Part shown: piece by piece, positions 10,242-25,300 of the stretch
Position numbering within the stretch: the first letter of the stretch is position 1
Layout of the letters: the number at the start of each line of letters is the position of its first letter
DNA from: Cladochytrium replicatum
Taxonomy: Eukaryota > Chytridiomycota > Chytridiomycetes > Cladochytriales > Cladochytriaceae
DNA length: 64,000 nucleotides
Reading direction: 5' to 3'
Assembly: GCA_025526935.1 (NCBI GenBank)
Contig: JAHLKD010000095.1
Span: 124,001 to 188,000 of the forward strand
Notes under the pieces: model-generated
The model's input: the letters and a program-made list of their open reading frames with translations, nothing else
Database searches by the model: none
Told to the model about the DNA's origin: nothing
Made by a program: the position numbers and the translations under genes

Positions 10242-13200
10242 TTAGTCAACAAGGGTCAAATCAGATTGACGTGTAAGACCAAGTGCGCGTGTGAATTTTG
10301 AGAATAATTTGAATGTCAAGGGTTTTGTGAAAATATCAGCAATATGGTTCTCAGTATCAATATCTCTGAGTTCCTGCTGCTTCTGCTCAATTTGAAGATT
10401 CACAAACTTTTCTCGAACATCCATGTGTTTAGTTCTGTGATCATTAAGCAGGTCATTGGCAATAGACTGTGTAGAGGTATTATCTTGCCAGAGGATCATG
10501 GGCTTACTTTTGGATGAAATACCAATGTTTGCCATGAGGTTTTTCATCCACTTCATCTCACGTGATAATTCATTCAATGCATATAACTCTGCTTCAGTGG
10601 AAGAGCAAGTTATAACCTGTTGCTTTGTAGACTGCCAGCAAACAGCTGCATTGGCAAACATTACAACATATCCTGTCCTGGAATAGCAAGCAGGATCATT
10701 TGCCCAGTCTGCATCAGCATATCCCATAGGGATGTGTTCATTTGATGCAAACTCATATACACCATCAGAATGTACGTTGGGAGTGGGTATGTTGTTGCGT
10801 GTGTAATGCAAACCATAGTCCCATGTTCCCAATAAGTAACGATGCAGGCGAGCTAGTGCCTTTTGTTCGCAAACTCGTGGTTCAACCTGATGTTGTGCCA
10901 AGACATTGACAGCATAAGATGAATCAGGTCTGGTCTTTGTAGCTAGGTACGAGATTTTCATGAGTTCAGAGCGAAAAATAGTTGCATCATTTTTGGATAA
11001 AATAGGCAAGCTTGTTTCATGTTTGTAGTGAGAAGAAATAGGTGTTTTGGCTGGTTTAAGATTGGATTCCCATAATTTCAATCTCTGCAATATTTCCTTT
11101 GCATATTGAGCATTGGTTATGAAATAACCATGAGTAGTTTTGATCAATTGCATTTTCAGAATCCATTTGGCTGTAGAGTGACTTCCGACCTTGAATGAGG
11201 AATTCAAGCCATCCATGAAGTCTTGGTAGCCATTTGGGTCTGGAGAGAAATGAAGAATATCATCTACATGAACAGTAGTGTGTTCACGTATTTTCATAGT
11301 GGAACTGTGAGTAGATGGTTTCATTTGCCAGAAATGACAAGCATCTGAAAGATCACGGATGTATCCCATGTCTTCATATTTTGCCAAGAGGCATTTGTAC
11401 CATTCTCTAGCAGCTTGATGTAAACCATATAAGCTTTTGACAAGATTACAAACTAATGGATTGCCAGATTCGTCAGTCTCTGTAAATCCATGGGGCATTT
11501 CAACATAAACATCTTCCTCAAGTGATGCATTGAGATATGCTCCTGTAATGTCAAATTGATAGATGTGTAATTTGACAATTGCAGCAAGAGCAACTAGTAA
11601 TCGAATTGTAGTGGTTTTCGCCACAGGAGAATAGGTTTTGTCGAAATCCATTCCCTGTATCTGGGAGAACCCTCTAACTACCCATCGTGCCTTGAATCGG
11701 ATGATGTTGCCATCTTCATCAAGTTTGTATGAATAAACCCATTTGCCAGTGAGAAGGTTGTTCCCATTTGGCAAGATGCGTTTGTTCCATGTTCCCAAAT
11801 TGATAAGTTGTTGATTTTCTTCACACATGGCTGCAAGCCAGTATGGCCATTCATCAGGTCGCGACATAGCTTCCTGGACTGTTTTGGGAATACTTCTCAA
11901 GTGTCCTTGAGGTATAGGAACGTCAGGTGTACTCGATTTTGCTTTCTCATTTACATTGACATTGGGGATATTACGTCTCAACAAGGGATGTCTTCGCTGG
12001 GGATGAAATCTGTTTGTTGGAGTAACCATAGGTTGTTTGCCTTTAAGTTTGCGACGTTTGGCTTTGTGTGCAACAAATCCATAATCGTTGTCATCATCTT
12101 CACCAATCCATTGTAAATCTTCCAAATCACTTTGGGAATCATCTTCATTTTGTTCTTGTACGTGTTGTACAGAAAGTGGTACATAAGTGTATTCGTTCAT
12201 GTTTAACGAATGGTTATAGTCGTTGGTGGTATCGTGCTCGTCATCAACATTTGAATCATGTTGGGACATAGGAGTAACACGCATTTGTGAGATATCCATT
12301 CGATGATAAAATCGTTGGTTGGGATCCAACTCCTCATCAGATGAGGTGTTAGCGCTATCATCAGAATCTGAGTCTGTAGTATTGTCATTATCGCTATTCA
12401 TATCAGGTAAATTTGAAATATCAAAATGTTGACCCTGAGGAATAGGATAGTGTTTGGTGAGGTCATTTAAAGTTTGTGATGTTGGGTTTAAGCCAACAAA
12501 TACTCCCTCATGAAAAGTAAAATGAAAATATTCGCTTATGCGTTTGGTATTAAGATTCAAAGCATGAATGATTTTCATATCTTCACCCTTATAACCCAGA
12601 AATAGTCCTAGCTCTGACTTCTCTGATACTTTGCGACTAGACCTTTGTTCTGGAGAAATCCAGAGACTAACCAGGGTACCAAAGGTGTGAATGATTGCCG
12701 GATCAATCAGCTTGTCAAAGTGAACAGTATGTGGTACATTCTTAGTTCTAGAATGGTAAACACAATTTTTGACAGTCGCAGCATAAAGGATGGCAAATTT
12801 GATGAACTGTAAAGTATGTGGAAGACCAGCTGTTTTCAGCATAGACTTGTACATCTCTTTCATTGAACGGACATTCCGTTCAGCAAGACCATTTAGCTCT
12901 TTGACTGATGCAGGTGAAGGATGGGCATGTATGCGTGGTACCTTGTTACTGCACCAAGTCAAGAATTGGTTTGACAATAGTTCTCCAGAATCGGATCTCA
13001 CTTCATAGACGTGAAGTGGCAGAAATCTATTTTCAACATCTGCGATGTGTCTTAGCATACTATCAGAGGCTTCGCTCTTTCGTTGCAAGAAGTAGATTGT
13101 GATGTGAGAACTGTATTCATCTACGATAATCTGCCAGTGACCTATTGTTTTGCCATTTCGGACAATTGGTACTGCATCAGTATGTAGGCGATATAATTTC

Positions 13201-13559
13201 CTCAGTGCTGGACTTAGCGTTGAGTAAATTGGAGTTTGTACAGCCTTAGTCTGATTGCAAATTATGCAGTTCTGTAAAATAGACAAGTTAACAAAATCAA
13301 GTGCATCACTCCTGACTTTGGGCAGTTTCTTTCCCAGAGAATGTAAAGTTTGCAGGATTTTCCGCAAATGTATGTGACCAAATTGCCGGTGTAATCTAGC
13401 TAATTTGTTGATGGTCACAGCTGAAACGTTGTTTACTCCATTATCAGCCATTGTTTGGGAGTATAGACTTAATGTTGCAGATGAAGCTCCGTCTAAAACT
13501 TCACCCCCGTAATTTCTAGTTTTGTTAGAATCTTTTGGGAAAACATTGTTGTCCTTCAC
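10242..13559 (-). CDS. pol: copia integrase-reverse transcriptase-RNase H
   Basis: This long open frame (about 1,105 codons) has no ATG at its start and must be reached by a frame change from the protease. The order is: HHCC zinc-binding region (HRQFGHIHLRK ... CIICNQTKAV); integrase core with the catalytic acidic residues in HTDAVPI, VRSDSGELLS and LNGLAERNVR; a long acidic linker with many D/N/S; reverse transcriptase with FKARWVVRGFSQIQGMDFD and the active-site motif VHVDDIL; RNase H with YADADWANDPACYSRTGY, SSTEAELYAL and WQDNTS; and the terminal NHIADIFTKPL. Catalytic residues look intact, so the enzyme part could be functional if expressed. Confidence 0.93.
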   Translation of the reverse strand: MKDNNVFPKDSNKTRNYGGEVLDGASSATLSLYSQTMADNGVNNVSAVTINKLARLHRQFGHIHLRKILQTLHSLGKKLPKVRSDALDFVNLSILQNCIICNQTKAVQTPIYSTLSPALRKLYRLHTDAVPIVRNGKTIGHWQIIVDEYSSHITIYFLQRKSEASDSMLRHIADVENRFLPLHVYEVRSDSGELLSNQFLTWCSNKVPRIHAHPSPASVKELNGLAERNVRSMKEMYKSMLKTAGLPHTLQFIKFAILYAATVKNCVYHSRTKNVPHTVHFDKLIDPAIIHTFGTLVSLWISPEQRSSRKVSEKSELGLFLGYKGEDMKIIHALNLNTKRISEYFHFTFHEGVFVGLNPTSQTLNDLTKHYPIPQGQHFDISNLPDMNSDNDNTTDSDSDDSANTSSDEELDPNQRFYHRMDISQMRVTPMSQHDSNVDDEHDTTNDYNHSLNMNEYTYVPLSVQHVQEQNEDDSQSDLEDLQWIGEDDDNDYGFVAHKAKRRKLKGKQPMVTPTNRFHPQRRHPLLRRNIPNVNVNEKAKSSTPDVPIPQGHLRSIPKTVQEAMSRPDEWPYWLAAMCEENQQLINLGTWNKRILPNGNNLLTGKWVYSYKLDEDGNIIRFKARWVVRGFSQIQGMDFDKTYSPVAKTTTIRLLVALAAIVKLHIYQFDITGAYLNASLEEDVYVEMPHGFTETDESGNPLVCNLVKSLYGLHQAAREWYKCLLAKYEDMGYIRDLSDACHFWQMKPSTHSSTMKIREHTTVHVDDILHFSPDPNGYQDFMDGLNSSFKVGSHSTAKWILKMQLIKTTHGYFITNAQYAKEILQRLKLWESNLKPAKTPISSHYKHETSLPILSKNDATIFRSELMKISYLATKTRPDSSYAVNVLAQHQVEPRVCEQKALARLHRYLLGTWDYGLHYTRNNIPTPNVHSDGVYEFASNEHIPMGYADADWANDPACYSRTGYVVMFANAAVCWQSTKQQVITCSSTEAELYALNELSREMKWMKNLMANIGISSKSKPMILWQDNTSTQSIANDLLNDHRTKHMDVREKFVNLQIEQKQQELRDIDTENHIADIFTKPLTFKLFSKFTRALGLTRQSDLTLVD

Positions 13560-13570
13560 TGTGTCAAACC

Positions 13571-14212
13571 TTACACCAGACGTGGTTGCTCTTGGGCAGT
13601 GTTTGAAGTGGTACCAGGTAAAACATTCTGTTTGCCAACAGAGAGTGCAGAATTAGAAAGATTCGTCAAAATAGCTGCACCTATTTTGGAAGAGTGTTTG
13701 AGAAATGGATTAGTAGTATCCAAACTTCCATGAAGATAATATAAACCTCCACGTCTTAAACCAATGGTAACACATTGTTCAGTTCCTTTGTTTGACAAAT
13801 AGACTTTGTCTTTGGTGAAACTGACTATATCACCTTCATCCCCGATGATGCTATAGACAGATATAAGTGTATCCTCTAAATCGGGAACAAAAAGTGTATT
13901 TTGAATGTGTTTTATTGAACCATTTGACAAAACAAGTGCAATATCTCCATAGCCTTTAATAGGAATGGGATGATTGTCTGCCAAGTAAACATCTCCTGCA
14001 TCATTAACGTAAAATAAATTCTTGAATGCATGTCTGTCTGGAGTCATCCAAGCAGTAGCACCAGAGTCAATCAAACCAAGAGGTTTGGCATTTACGTGTA
14101 GATTGCAGTTGGTACTCTTCAATGCTTGCTGGAAGGTTCTGATTCCTGAGAATCGATATCCATGTTGTGGGATGTTGAGGAAGAAGCACGAGATGCTTTT
14201 ATCTGTTTCCAT
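13571..14212 (-). CDS. copia aspartic protease region
   Basis: The frame encodes a retropepsin-like domain with the active-site motif LIDSGATAWM and strands ADNHPIPIKGYGDIAL and TLFVPDLEDTLISV, typical of the Ty1/copia protease just upstream of integrase. It overlaps the end of gag by 94 bp in a different frame. It ends at a TAA 12 bp before the integrase frame opens, also in a different frame. Either programmed shifts or two indels are needed for one Gag-Pol polyprotein. Confidence 0.85.
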   Translation of the reverse strand: METDKSISCFFLNIPQHGYRFSGIRTFQQALKSTNCNLHVNAKPLGLIDSGATAWMTPDRHAFKNLFYVNDAGDVYLADNHPIPIKGYGDIALVLSNGSIKHIQNTLFVPDLEDTLISVYSIIGDEGDIVSFTKDKVYLSNKGTEQCVTIGLRRGGLYYLHGSLDTTNPFLKHSSKIGAAILTNLSNSALSVGKQNVLPGTTSNTAQEQPRLV

Positions 14213-15414
14213 TCCTCATCATTCAAACTTTTGGCTAGTTTGCGTTTCCTGCAGAAATTCTGCGTGTGGCCAGATTTGCCACAGAAATCGCAAGAGAATT
14301 TGTTGTTCTTCGCATCCTTTGATTTTGATGCGGCACGATTGTTTGCAGTCCTACTGTTGGCATTTCCTTTATGTGAGGAAGCATGTTTCTCAATCAAATA
14401 TTTGAGTTGTTTACACTCTGCAGAAGAATGAGAAGAGTTGGGATGTAAAACACAAACCTCATGAGCAGCATGAGCTCTCGGTAGTCTTTTGGTCTTTGCT
14501 CGCATGGCTTTGCCTTTGATTTGAGGTGAATCTGAAGGAGTGTAATCGCGAGTTACATCCATTTGAATGATTTCTCTCATCTCAGCAAGTAAGTTCTGCA
14601 TTGTTCTCAGGTAATGGTGTTCTGATTGTATCTTCTGACCAGAATCATCCTCATCATCAAGTAGATCAGGTTCATACTTTGTGAAAGTGTCCATTGAGAT
14701 GTCTCTGAGTAAAATCGAAAAGGATTGTAGATTGATATCAGGTTCACTGATCTTTGAGCAAACTCGAGTGAGAAGTTCGTGAATAACAGCTTCAGCCAGT
14801 TGGGTTGAAAGCTTTTCCTCGGTGAGTTGAATCAGCTCAGCAATGAATGATTTGACTTCAAGTGCATCTTCACCGTTGGAGCAAGCTAGAGCTTTGAAAC
14901 GGTCTTCCCAATGGCGGCTCTCAAAAGTTTTCTGCCGTTTAGCTGCGTAAATTCCGCGTAAAGCAGCAACTCGATCAACGGCATTCTGATGTTTTTGCAC
15001 TAAATTGATGTCGACCTCCGGAAAACAATCGGCAAGACAACTGTTTGCAATGTTGTTGTGTCCTTGAGATCGTTCGTACATCTGTAATTCAGCGCGATAT
15101 GATTGCAATCGTCGATGATTGTCGTTCACAATTGCGTTGTACTCTTTCAACGCTACGTCGTACTCTTTAACGGCATAATCAAAGTCATTTGTTGTGTCGT
15201 ATTCTTCGAGTGCAGATGGTCATTCAGGCCGTTCAGGCTCCTCTTCTTTCACAAAGTCTTCCGGCTTTGGGTAGGGCGGCTTTGTGAGCAAAGTTCCAGC
15301 TTCTCCTTTCGAGTTCGCATAATTCTGAACGATCTTCATGTATTTATCGAACTCCCCAAGCGTTTGCCCAGCGAACGGCCTTGGTTTTCCGTCGCGGGCG
15401 TCGTTCTTAGGCAT
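14119..15414 (-). pseudogene. gag: copia gag with in-frame UGA
   Basis: The first in-frame ATG is at 15414. The frame encodes PRPFAGQTLGEFDKYMKIVQ, then is interrupted by TGA at 15220-15222 and continues in the same frame for more than 340 codons. The distal part has helices typical of copia capsid, then a CCHC knuckle CDFCGKSGHTQNFC and a basic tail. Capsid plus knuckle identify Gag, which packages element RNA. The stop is the only interruption, in a copy whose LTRs are almost identical. Confidence 0.8.
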
Positions 15415-15474
15415 ACTGTAAGCGTTGGAGATCTGGTGTTGATCGGGGGAAGCGCCTTGTGGCAATAACTATTG

Positions 15475-16151
15475 TGTCGAAGTTTGGTTTGAGGGCGATG
15501 TGATTTGATCAGTTTTAGTGCTGCTGATCTGGGACTTGCGCTAGAGATAGTCCTCAGGTTGATCTGTGTAGGTGCAGAGTTTCGTGTTTCTCCAATCACG
15601 CTCTTGCGCCACAGCCACCCGAAATCTCATATCGCCACAGGCTCTTTGAATTGTGCAAACAATTCAAATATACTGTCGTTTCGGCTTTTATAATTAACCT
15701 GTGGCTATAGATATATGGAAATATCTAATATAAACATTATTCTCTCGAATAGAGAGATATAGATCCCAGTGATCGTTCACAATAACCATTGTGAGCAGAA
15801 CATGAAGATTAGCTATAATCTTGTCTACAATGACATGTTCTCTATGAGAAATATGTAGTACCTTGCATTAATATCATACGAGATGTACTCGAGTATGATA
15901 TAACTGTCAGCAGCAAACTGATTAGCATCACATTCTTTCTCAAACGCGTGATCACTCTCAGAACTCTACTAGATTCCAATGAGTAAAGGAGGATGTCTTC
16001 ATGACCAATAGTTAGAAATGCCAGTTCTTTCATGTAATGTATGATTACGCATGAACTTGTCCCAGACGTCTCTGGTAAGGCTATTTCCCCTCAGTGTCGG
16101 TAGTGGATGAAGACTGGAGTAGCTAGTTCCATATATGTGCATGCATCAACA
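15475..16151 (-). repeat. 5' LTR of copia element
   Basis: This 677-bp LTR lies upstream of gag on the minus strand. It ends at 16151 (CA in plus orientation) and is followed by target duplication TGTGG at 16152-16156. It should carry the element promoter; no certain TATA box can be assigned by eye. Confidence 0.93.
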
Positions 16152-16156
16152 TGTGG

Positions 16157-17043
16157 GTTGGGCACAAATAGCTGTAGTTGAATTGGACATCGATCGACAT
16201 TATGTTTCCAATTTGTGGCAACGTTTACGTACCGAATGTCAGCCAAAGTCGTTCAACAATATTTCGCTATTCCATGCTCCAGGAACACATTGAGATAGGG
16301 AACAAACGGTGAAGCCTCTTGCTACACTAGGAGGGGCGATAGTTGATAATGGCACTGGTGATCCTGCAAGTCAAGTGGCAGAATCTAAAGAATAACCAAA
16401 GCAGGCATCCACGCTGCGAAAGTCGCACACGAATACGGAGCGGTAAGGGATCAACGACCACCAGACACAGACACGCAAGTCTTCGGACACATTGGCTGGC
16501 CGAGGAGTGATGTCTTTGGATTGGCAGAATACTGGCGCAAGAATGTAAGAGCCATCAACCTCTTAAACGCATATCTTTAGTCGGCCCAGCCTTTTGCAAG
16601 TCCATGAGGTCTGACATCCAGAGATTGAGCGCATTATCATCGGTGAGGTTGCTTGTTCTGGTAACTATGTCGACGGCTTCAGGATATTCGTAGATCGACA
16701 TTAGCACTCTGGAGTATCCGTTCAGAAGCTGACACCTTTTGTGTCGATTTGGTCCAAGATCACCTTCCCAACAACAAAGATGAACATATTTCTTATGTTT
16801 TCTGAGGAGCTCTTGTACCTTTAGCAGACTACCCGATACAGCCGACATTGACGACGAGCGGGTGGAAACGACCATCACGTTTGACTTAACTGACTCAGTG
16901 TCATTCAAAAGAGCTTTGACATGCAATTGGAGATTTGGCAAGAGACTCGAGACTCCGCGGAACAAAGCAAGGAAGATGTCCTGCGATACCGATAGCAATC
17001 GTGATCTTGCTTTTGTTGATGCCCGCGCTATGTCTCGCCATCA
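16157..17043 (-). pseudogene. dCache/HAMP receptor gene, 5' half (interrupted)
   Basis: These minus-strand segments continue the gene seen at 8668-9475. From the left they read ARGFTVCSLSQCVPGAWNSE, DGSYILAPVFCQSKDITPRP with DLRVCVWWSLIPY, and a 5' segment with SVSQDIFLALFRGVSSLLPN and VHLCCWEGDLGPNRHKRCQL. Spliceable GT..AG borders exist between some segments, for example TTGACTTGCAG at about 16366. A frame change near 16560 and stops elsewhere suggest decay after the copia insertion. A possible ATG lies at about 17043 (MARHSAGINKS). The extracellular Cys- and Trp-rich pieces suit a ligand-binding ectodomain, but the ligand is unknown. Confidence 0.5.
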
Positions 17044-17276
17044 TTCCAGTAAGCATTGAGCTTCCGGATACACCTTACTCTGCATGAGGGGGAACGAATC
17101 ATCTTCGATGGCCCGACCAATGTTCGCTTCTAGTAAACTATTGAAATACTTTGGGAGGTAGAGTGGAATTAGGCGCGTGTTGGGTAAAACAATAGACATC
17201 TACTGATACAACGGGGATAGTGCATAAAAAACAAGTGGAAAAATGTGGAATATGACAGGCTTTCATGTCGATATTC

Positions 17277-20703
<3,427 letters not shown>

Positions 20704-20846
20704 ATCGAAATAAGTTCTTGTGTTTAGCAGCGTTTCTCCTCTCTCCGAGCCAGGAAACACACTCAATCACACCTGTTCGGTTCTGTGATCTCCTGTGATC
20801 TGGCTGTGGCTGTGGCGAGCCCCAATCAGCCAATCACACGCTGGCA
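20704..20846. promoter_or_regulatory. bidirectional promoter region
   Basis: These 143 bp separate the divergent start codons of the Gin4-like kinase and the PfkB kinase. The stretch is rich in GTGAT/ATCAC words (TGTGATCTCCTGTGATCTGG) that could be factor sites. No clear TATA box is seen. Confidence 0.4.
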
Positions 20847-22245
20847 ATGGACCCACACGAACTGACGGTGTTTGTGGTGGGCGCCCTGTACCTGGACGTG
20901 ATCTTGCATGTCGACAGGTGCGTGGATGGCGGTGTGCAGGGAATTGTGCATATAAGCACTTTCTGATGGTCATTGCAGCTTTCCACCGCAGGATTCAAAA
21001 CTGAGGGCAAAAGCAGTCGAGAAGCGTCGAGGGGGCAACTCGGGGAATACCGTGGAGGTTCTCTCGCAATACACAGAAGGTGTACGAAATAGAATTACGG
21101 GCCGTAATATTGGGCTGAGTGTCGAATTTGTGGGTTCGCTGACTGGCAACCCGCCTGGAGGAGCAGGAAGTGCTGATGAGCCGAGCGTGAGGTATTTCTC
21201 AAGGACAGTGGGTATTGAATTCGCTTGAAATTAAGAGTGGGTCTCTGTGTAGTCCTCTGGTCAGTAACTTGGCAAATCTACCAGGTGTTTCTTTGTTGTG
21301 GTCGGTTTTCAGAGGATCAGCTCACAGTGAAGATCCGACATCATGGATAATTTCGACAACAGATCCAGCCAGTCGTACCATAATTAACTACAATCCTTGC
21401 CCAGATCTCACTGCAGAGGAATTCGCTACGCAGATGGGACCCGCTTTGGATGGCAGACGCATCGCAACAACCAACCCAATAGGCGATATGACTAGCCCAA
21501 TTAGTAAAGAAGAGTCGCATGCGAGCACTTGGATTCATTTCGAGGGCCGGAATACCAAGGAGACCATTCGAATGATCGAGTTTCTGGACGCGTTCTATCT
21601 CCACGATGGCTCTGCACGACGCAAGAGCTTTTCGTCTCGGACGCCAACAGGAAACCCCGTACTTTCGGCGTCGACTCCACCGTCCGTTGCGGTGTCCCCG
21701 TCACTCTCAGGTGAAGGGGACTGGGAACTACGCAATTTGATGCTGTCGATAGAGTTTGAGAAGGTTGAGCGAACAGCAGAGGGGATCGAGGAAATTTTGC
21801 CGTATGCCGACGTATGCTTTTTCTCAAAGACTTATGTGGAGGGAAATGGGTTTCCTGGTGCACCGACGGGATTCTTGGACAACGTCCGTCGAAGATGCAA
21901 GAAGGGGTAACTGTTATAATTTTTTTCGAGTTGAAAGGCTTTCTCATAACTTATTGTATCAGTGCGCTTCTGGTCGTGACTTGGGGTGATCAAGGCGCAT
22001 TTGGATTGGTCAACAATCCTAATCGCCCGGCAAAGACTTTTCACTGTACAGGAATACCCCTTGCGTCCAACGAAATCAAGGACACAATCGGAGCGGGCGA
22101 CACATTCATTGCTGGGATGATAGTTGCGTTGGGTGCGATGAGCCTGTCGCCAATTGAAGCAACTACCTATGCATGCCGTCTTGCCAGCGCAAAATGCGCT
22201 CAACAGGGATTCGCTAATGTTCTGCGAAGTGCACACCTCCCGTAG
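20847..22245 (+). CDS. PfkB-family sugar kinase, ketohexokinase-like
   Basis: Four exons (20847-20917, 20979-21186, 21236-21906, 21963-22245) join in phase to 410 residues. The N-terminus VVGALYLDVILHVDSFP with GGNSGNTVEVLSQ is the substrate-side signature of the ribokinase/PfkB family. PTSWIISTTDPASRTIINYN and STWIHFEGRN follow ketohexokinase. DTIGAGDTFIAGMI near the C-terminus carries the anion hole and catalytic Asp. These enzymes phosphorylate a ketose or related sugar with ATP in the cytosol. An insertion of about 80 Ser/Pro-rich residues (about 21600-21740) lengthens it beyond the usual 300. The exact sugar is not determined. Confidence 0.88.
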
Positions 22246-22389
22246 TTGCACTCACTTTTTTTCATGGCATAGCGTTCAAACTGCATTTGCTGCGTTATCT
22301 TATTTTTCCGTGTCGTGTAAACGATCGTGTTCGTTTTAATTGTATCGCTTTTTCGTGCAGAACTTGTTACAGCCATATATGGTGATATT

Positions 22390-25300
22390 ATGGGAGGAGC
22401 AGTGCTGACGGGCGTTGTTGTTTGCACCACAAACCTAACCGAAGCTGAAAAGGTGCGTGGGGGGTTAGAAGACGCATTCATGGCAGTTCTTGATTGTTTA
22501 AATACAGGGGAAAGTGCAGAAAACAGTCACAGAGCTGGACGGCGAATTCAGTCCTCACTTGGTGCCTGATGTAACCCATTTGGTGGCCAAATCAGCTGGG
22601 TCAGCAAAATATCATGTATTTCACACATCCTTTCAGTGGAAACTAGCGCTGAAATGGACTAAGGTGGCCACAAATCTCAGAATACCGGTTGTGAAGTTGA
22701 GTTGGGTTGAGGAAATCTCAGGCAGAAGTTTGGATGAATCTTGGAGTATCGCTGAGCTTTCCGAGGTATGTATCGCTGAGTGGGAGGGTCAAAGAATTGA
22801 ATGGATTGGAGAGCAGATCACGGATAGGCATCGATTACAGCCTTTGGAAGGATGCGTCGTGTGCGTGACAGGGCTGGAGGCAAGTAAGTTGTCCTAAAAC
22901 GTGGCAACAATATTAGTTGGAGCTCATACCACGTCGAAGCGGATCGTGATATGTTTGAGAATCTGGTCAAGAAGAACGGAGGGACGTTCTCCCCTGATCT
23001 CTCCAGGCATTGCACGCACCTTATCGCAAAGATGCCGCAGGGGAAAAAGTACGAGTTTGCAAAGAAATGGGGGATTGAGATCGTAACTGGAGAATGGTTG
23101 ATGAAATCACACGCGGCGGGATGTAAGTAGATGTGTTTTAAGCCAACCAGGAATAGGGTATTGAACCAAAGCTGAACATTCTTTGTCAATGACAGCATAC
23201 ATTCCAACAGATGCTTTCCGATTGAAAGGAGGTATTCCCTCATGAACCTGAAATATTTGTTAACTACTCACTCTGGACATAAGCAAGTCAAGATGTCGAC
23301 CGAACTTTAGCACGAGAGAAAAGCCATGAAATCTCTGCATATTTTGCCCGATGCAGGATCTACATCAGTAGCTCTTTCCCTGATTCCGATACTCGTTCGT
23401 TGCGAGCACTTGTTCGGACGGGTGGAGGCGCACTACCGACGTTGTTTGATCCGCAAATGACTCATGTGATAGCTAATGGTTCCGACTTATCACCAAAGTA
23501 GGGTTGGTTCTCGCTCGGATCATATCCTTGTTTTCTCAAATGCCATACTAGGGACCGACAGATAGTTGAAAAGCTGAGAAATGTTCCGTGTGTTTCCCCC
23601 GCTTGGCTCGAAGAATGCGCTAGAAAGCAACTACTTGTTCCTACGCAGCCGTACGAATTGAAATACAGAATAGGGCCGAGTGTACCCCATTCTGCACCGT
23701 CGGACAGCAGTAAGGAACCGTTCACAAATCCATTCAAAAGGGACCCGCTAAAGGAACAGCCAAGCAATATCGTTCCGAGGTACGAATTTTCGCTCGCTTC
23801 CTTTTTTTTTCTTAGCATGTTGTATTTCTCAGCGGAGCAGATAGTCAGATCCCAATATCCGGCGATTGTAAGCAGATATTCAATGTCGTTCACTACCACT
23901 GATTAAGATAGCCTTCGATTAAACACAGATCCCCCCATATTTGCAAGAAAGAAGTTCTTCTGCTCTGGATTCTCCAAAGAACAAGTCAGTTATGTACGTA
24001 ACAATATCCAACACGGTTGATAAAATGATATCTCTGCAGGAATACGCACTCAAAGAGGCGATCACTGTTCGAGAAGGGGCCTTTAGTGGCAGCCTGCGCG
24101 CTTCTAAATTAGACCCTGAAAGTAACTCGTACTTGATTGTTCCGTTTGGTCCAAAAAGGTAAATGTGTCGACTTTCATCAATCCGAGTCAGCACAACACT
24201 TAATGCACTTTCTGATATCAGCAAGGAAGGCATTTCTCCACCACCTGGCGTCCATATTGTAACAGATGCCTGGCTCGAGTTTTGTAATTTCGTAAGATTG
24301 TCCCAAACTTTCACAAAAAGAGTATTCAACTAACAGCATTTTTTGTCGATTCTAGTATGGAAAGCTTTATGAGGTGAAAGAATCGCCACTCTTCAGCCCC
24401 ATTCCAAGCATCCCAATACCAGGTACAGATCAGGTTGTTAGTTGGTTCCTTTGTTTACGTTTGACAGGGTTCAAATCTTTTGTGATCACATTGACGGGGC
24501 ACTCGGGACCACACAGGCATTACTTGAGGGCGTTTTGTCTGCTTGCGGGTAAGTGTTCGGTCTACATAGATCTGACCAATGGTTGAAATGAACGCTCATA
24601 TTCTCCAGGTGCAAAGTTTACCGACACGCTGACAAAACAGAATACGCACCTAATATCATCCGCGGATGCCATGAATTCACAAAAGTATCGTAGGGCTGTT
24701 GAGTGGCGAATCAAGATCGTGGACGAAGAATGGCTGTTTTCATTCATCCGAGAGAACGTATGTTCAAACGTCCCTTTGGTGCTTGGTCGACATGTTGAAG
24801 CCTTTTTCTTTCCAGAATGTGCAAGCCAAGTTCCACACAAATTTGCCTGATATTCCTACAAACGGTCCCCAACCACAGATTACTGTGAAGACCCAAGTTC
24901 CACAACCTGGGGGTAACGGAGTAAAGCTCCCGGTGTTTCAAGTCGAGGATGCTTTAGAATGCCTGAAGTCGATAGAGCACAATGGTACTGTTTATAAGTG
25001 ATGTGGGGGTGGAAACAAGGACTAAATTTTAGATAATGCAGACGATTCGGAGGTGAACGTTGGAGTCTTCGAGAGAGGATTGCAGAAAGCAGTACAGCAA
25101 GTCAAGCAAGCCCAGGCGGAGCAATTGCTGAGTATTAATAATGCTAAAGCAGAGACAGTAAGTCCAATAAACATTATTTGAAGCTTTTTGGTACATGTTC
25201 TTTTTCGGTACAGGAAAGTGCTTGCCTTTCTGGAGTTGTGATGTGCTTTAATCCGAAGTTAATGGTAGATGTTGTTTGTGTGGTTTGGTTTAGAGAATGT

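Larger units (their letters stand above)
9476..16151 (-). mobile_element. complete Ty1/copia LTR retrotransposon
   Basis: The 6,676-bp element is bounded by two LTRs beginning TG and ending CA and by the 5-bp target duplication TGTGG (9471-9475 and 16152-16156). Coding order on the minus strand is gag, protease, integrase, reverse transcriptase, RNase H, the Ty1/copia order. The polypurine-type tract GCGGGGGTG abuts the 3' LTR (10157-10166). The two LTRs differ by only a few single-base changes and one 4-bp gap, so insertion is recent. It landed in an exon of the receptor gene. The primer-binding side (TAGTTATTGCCACAAGG, next to 15474) does not match the usual initiator-Met or Leu primers that I know. 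Confidence 0.95.

Noticed and set aside
22884-22939. Very short intron or frameshift in the second BRCT of the TopBP1-like gene
   Set aside because: Acceptor GTCGAAG at 22939 yields a normal 56-bp intron in phase (EATDRDMFENL).
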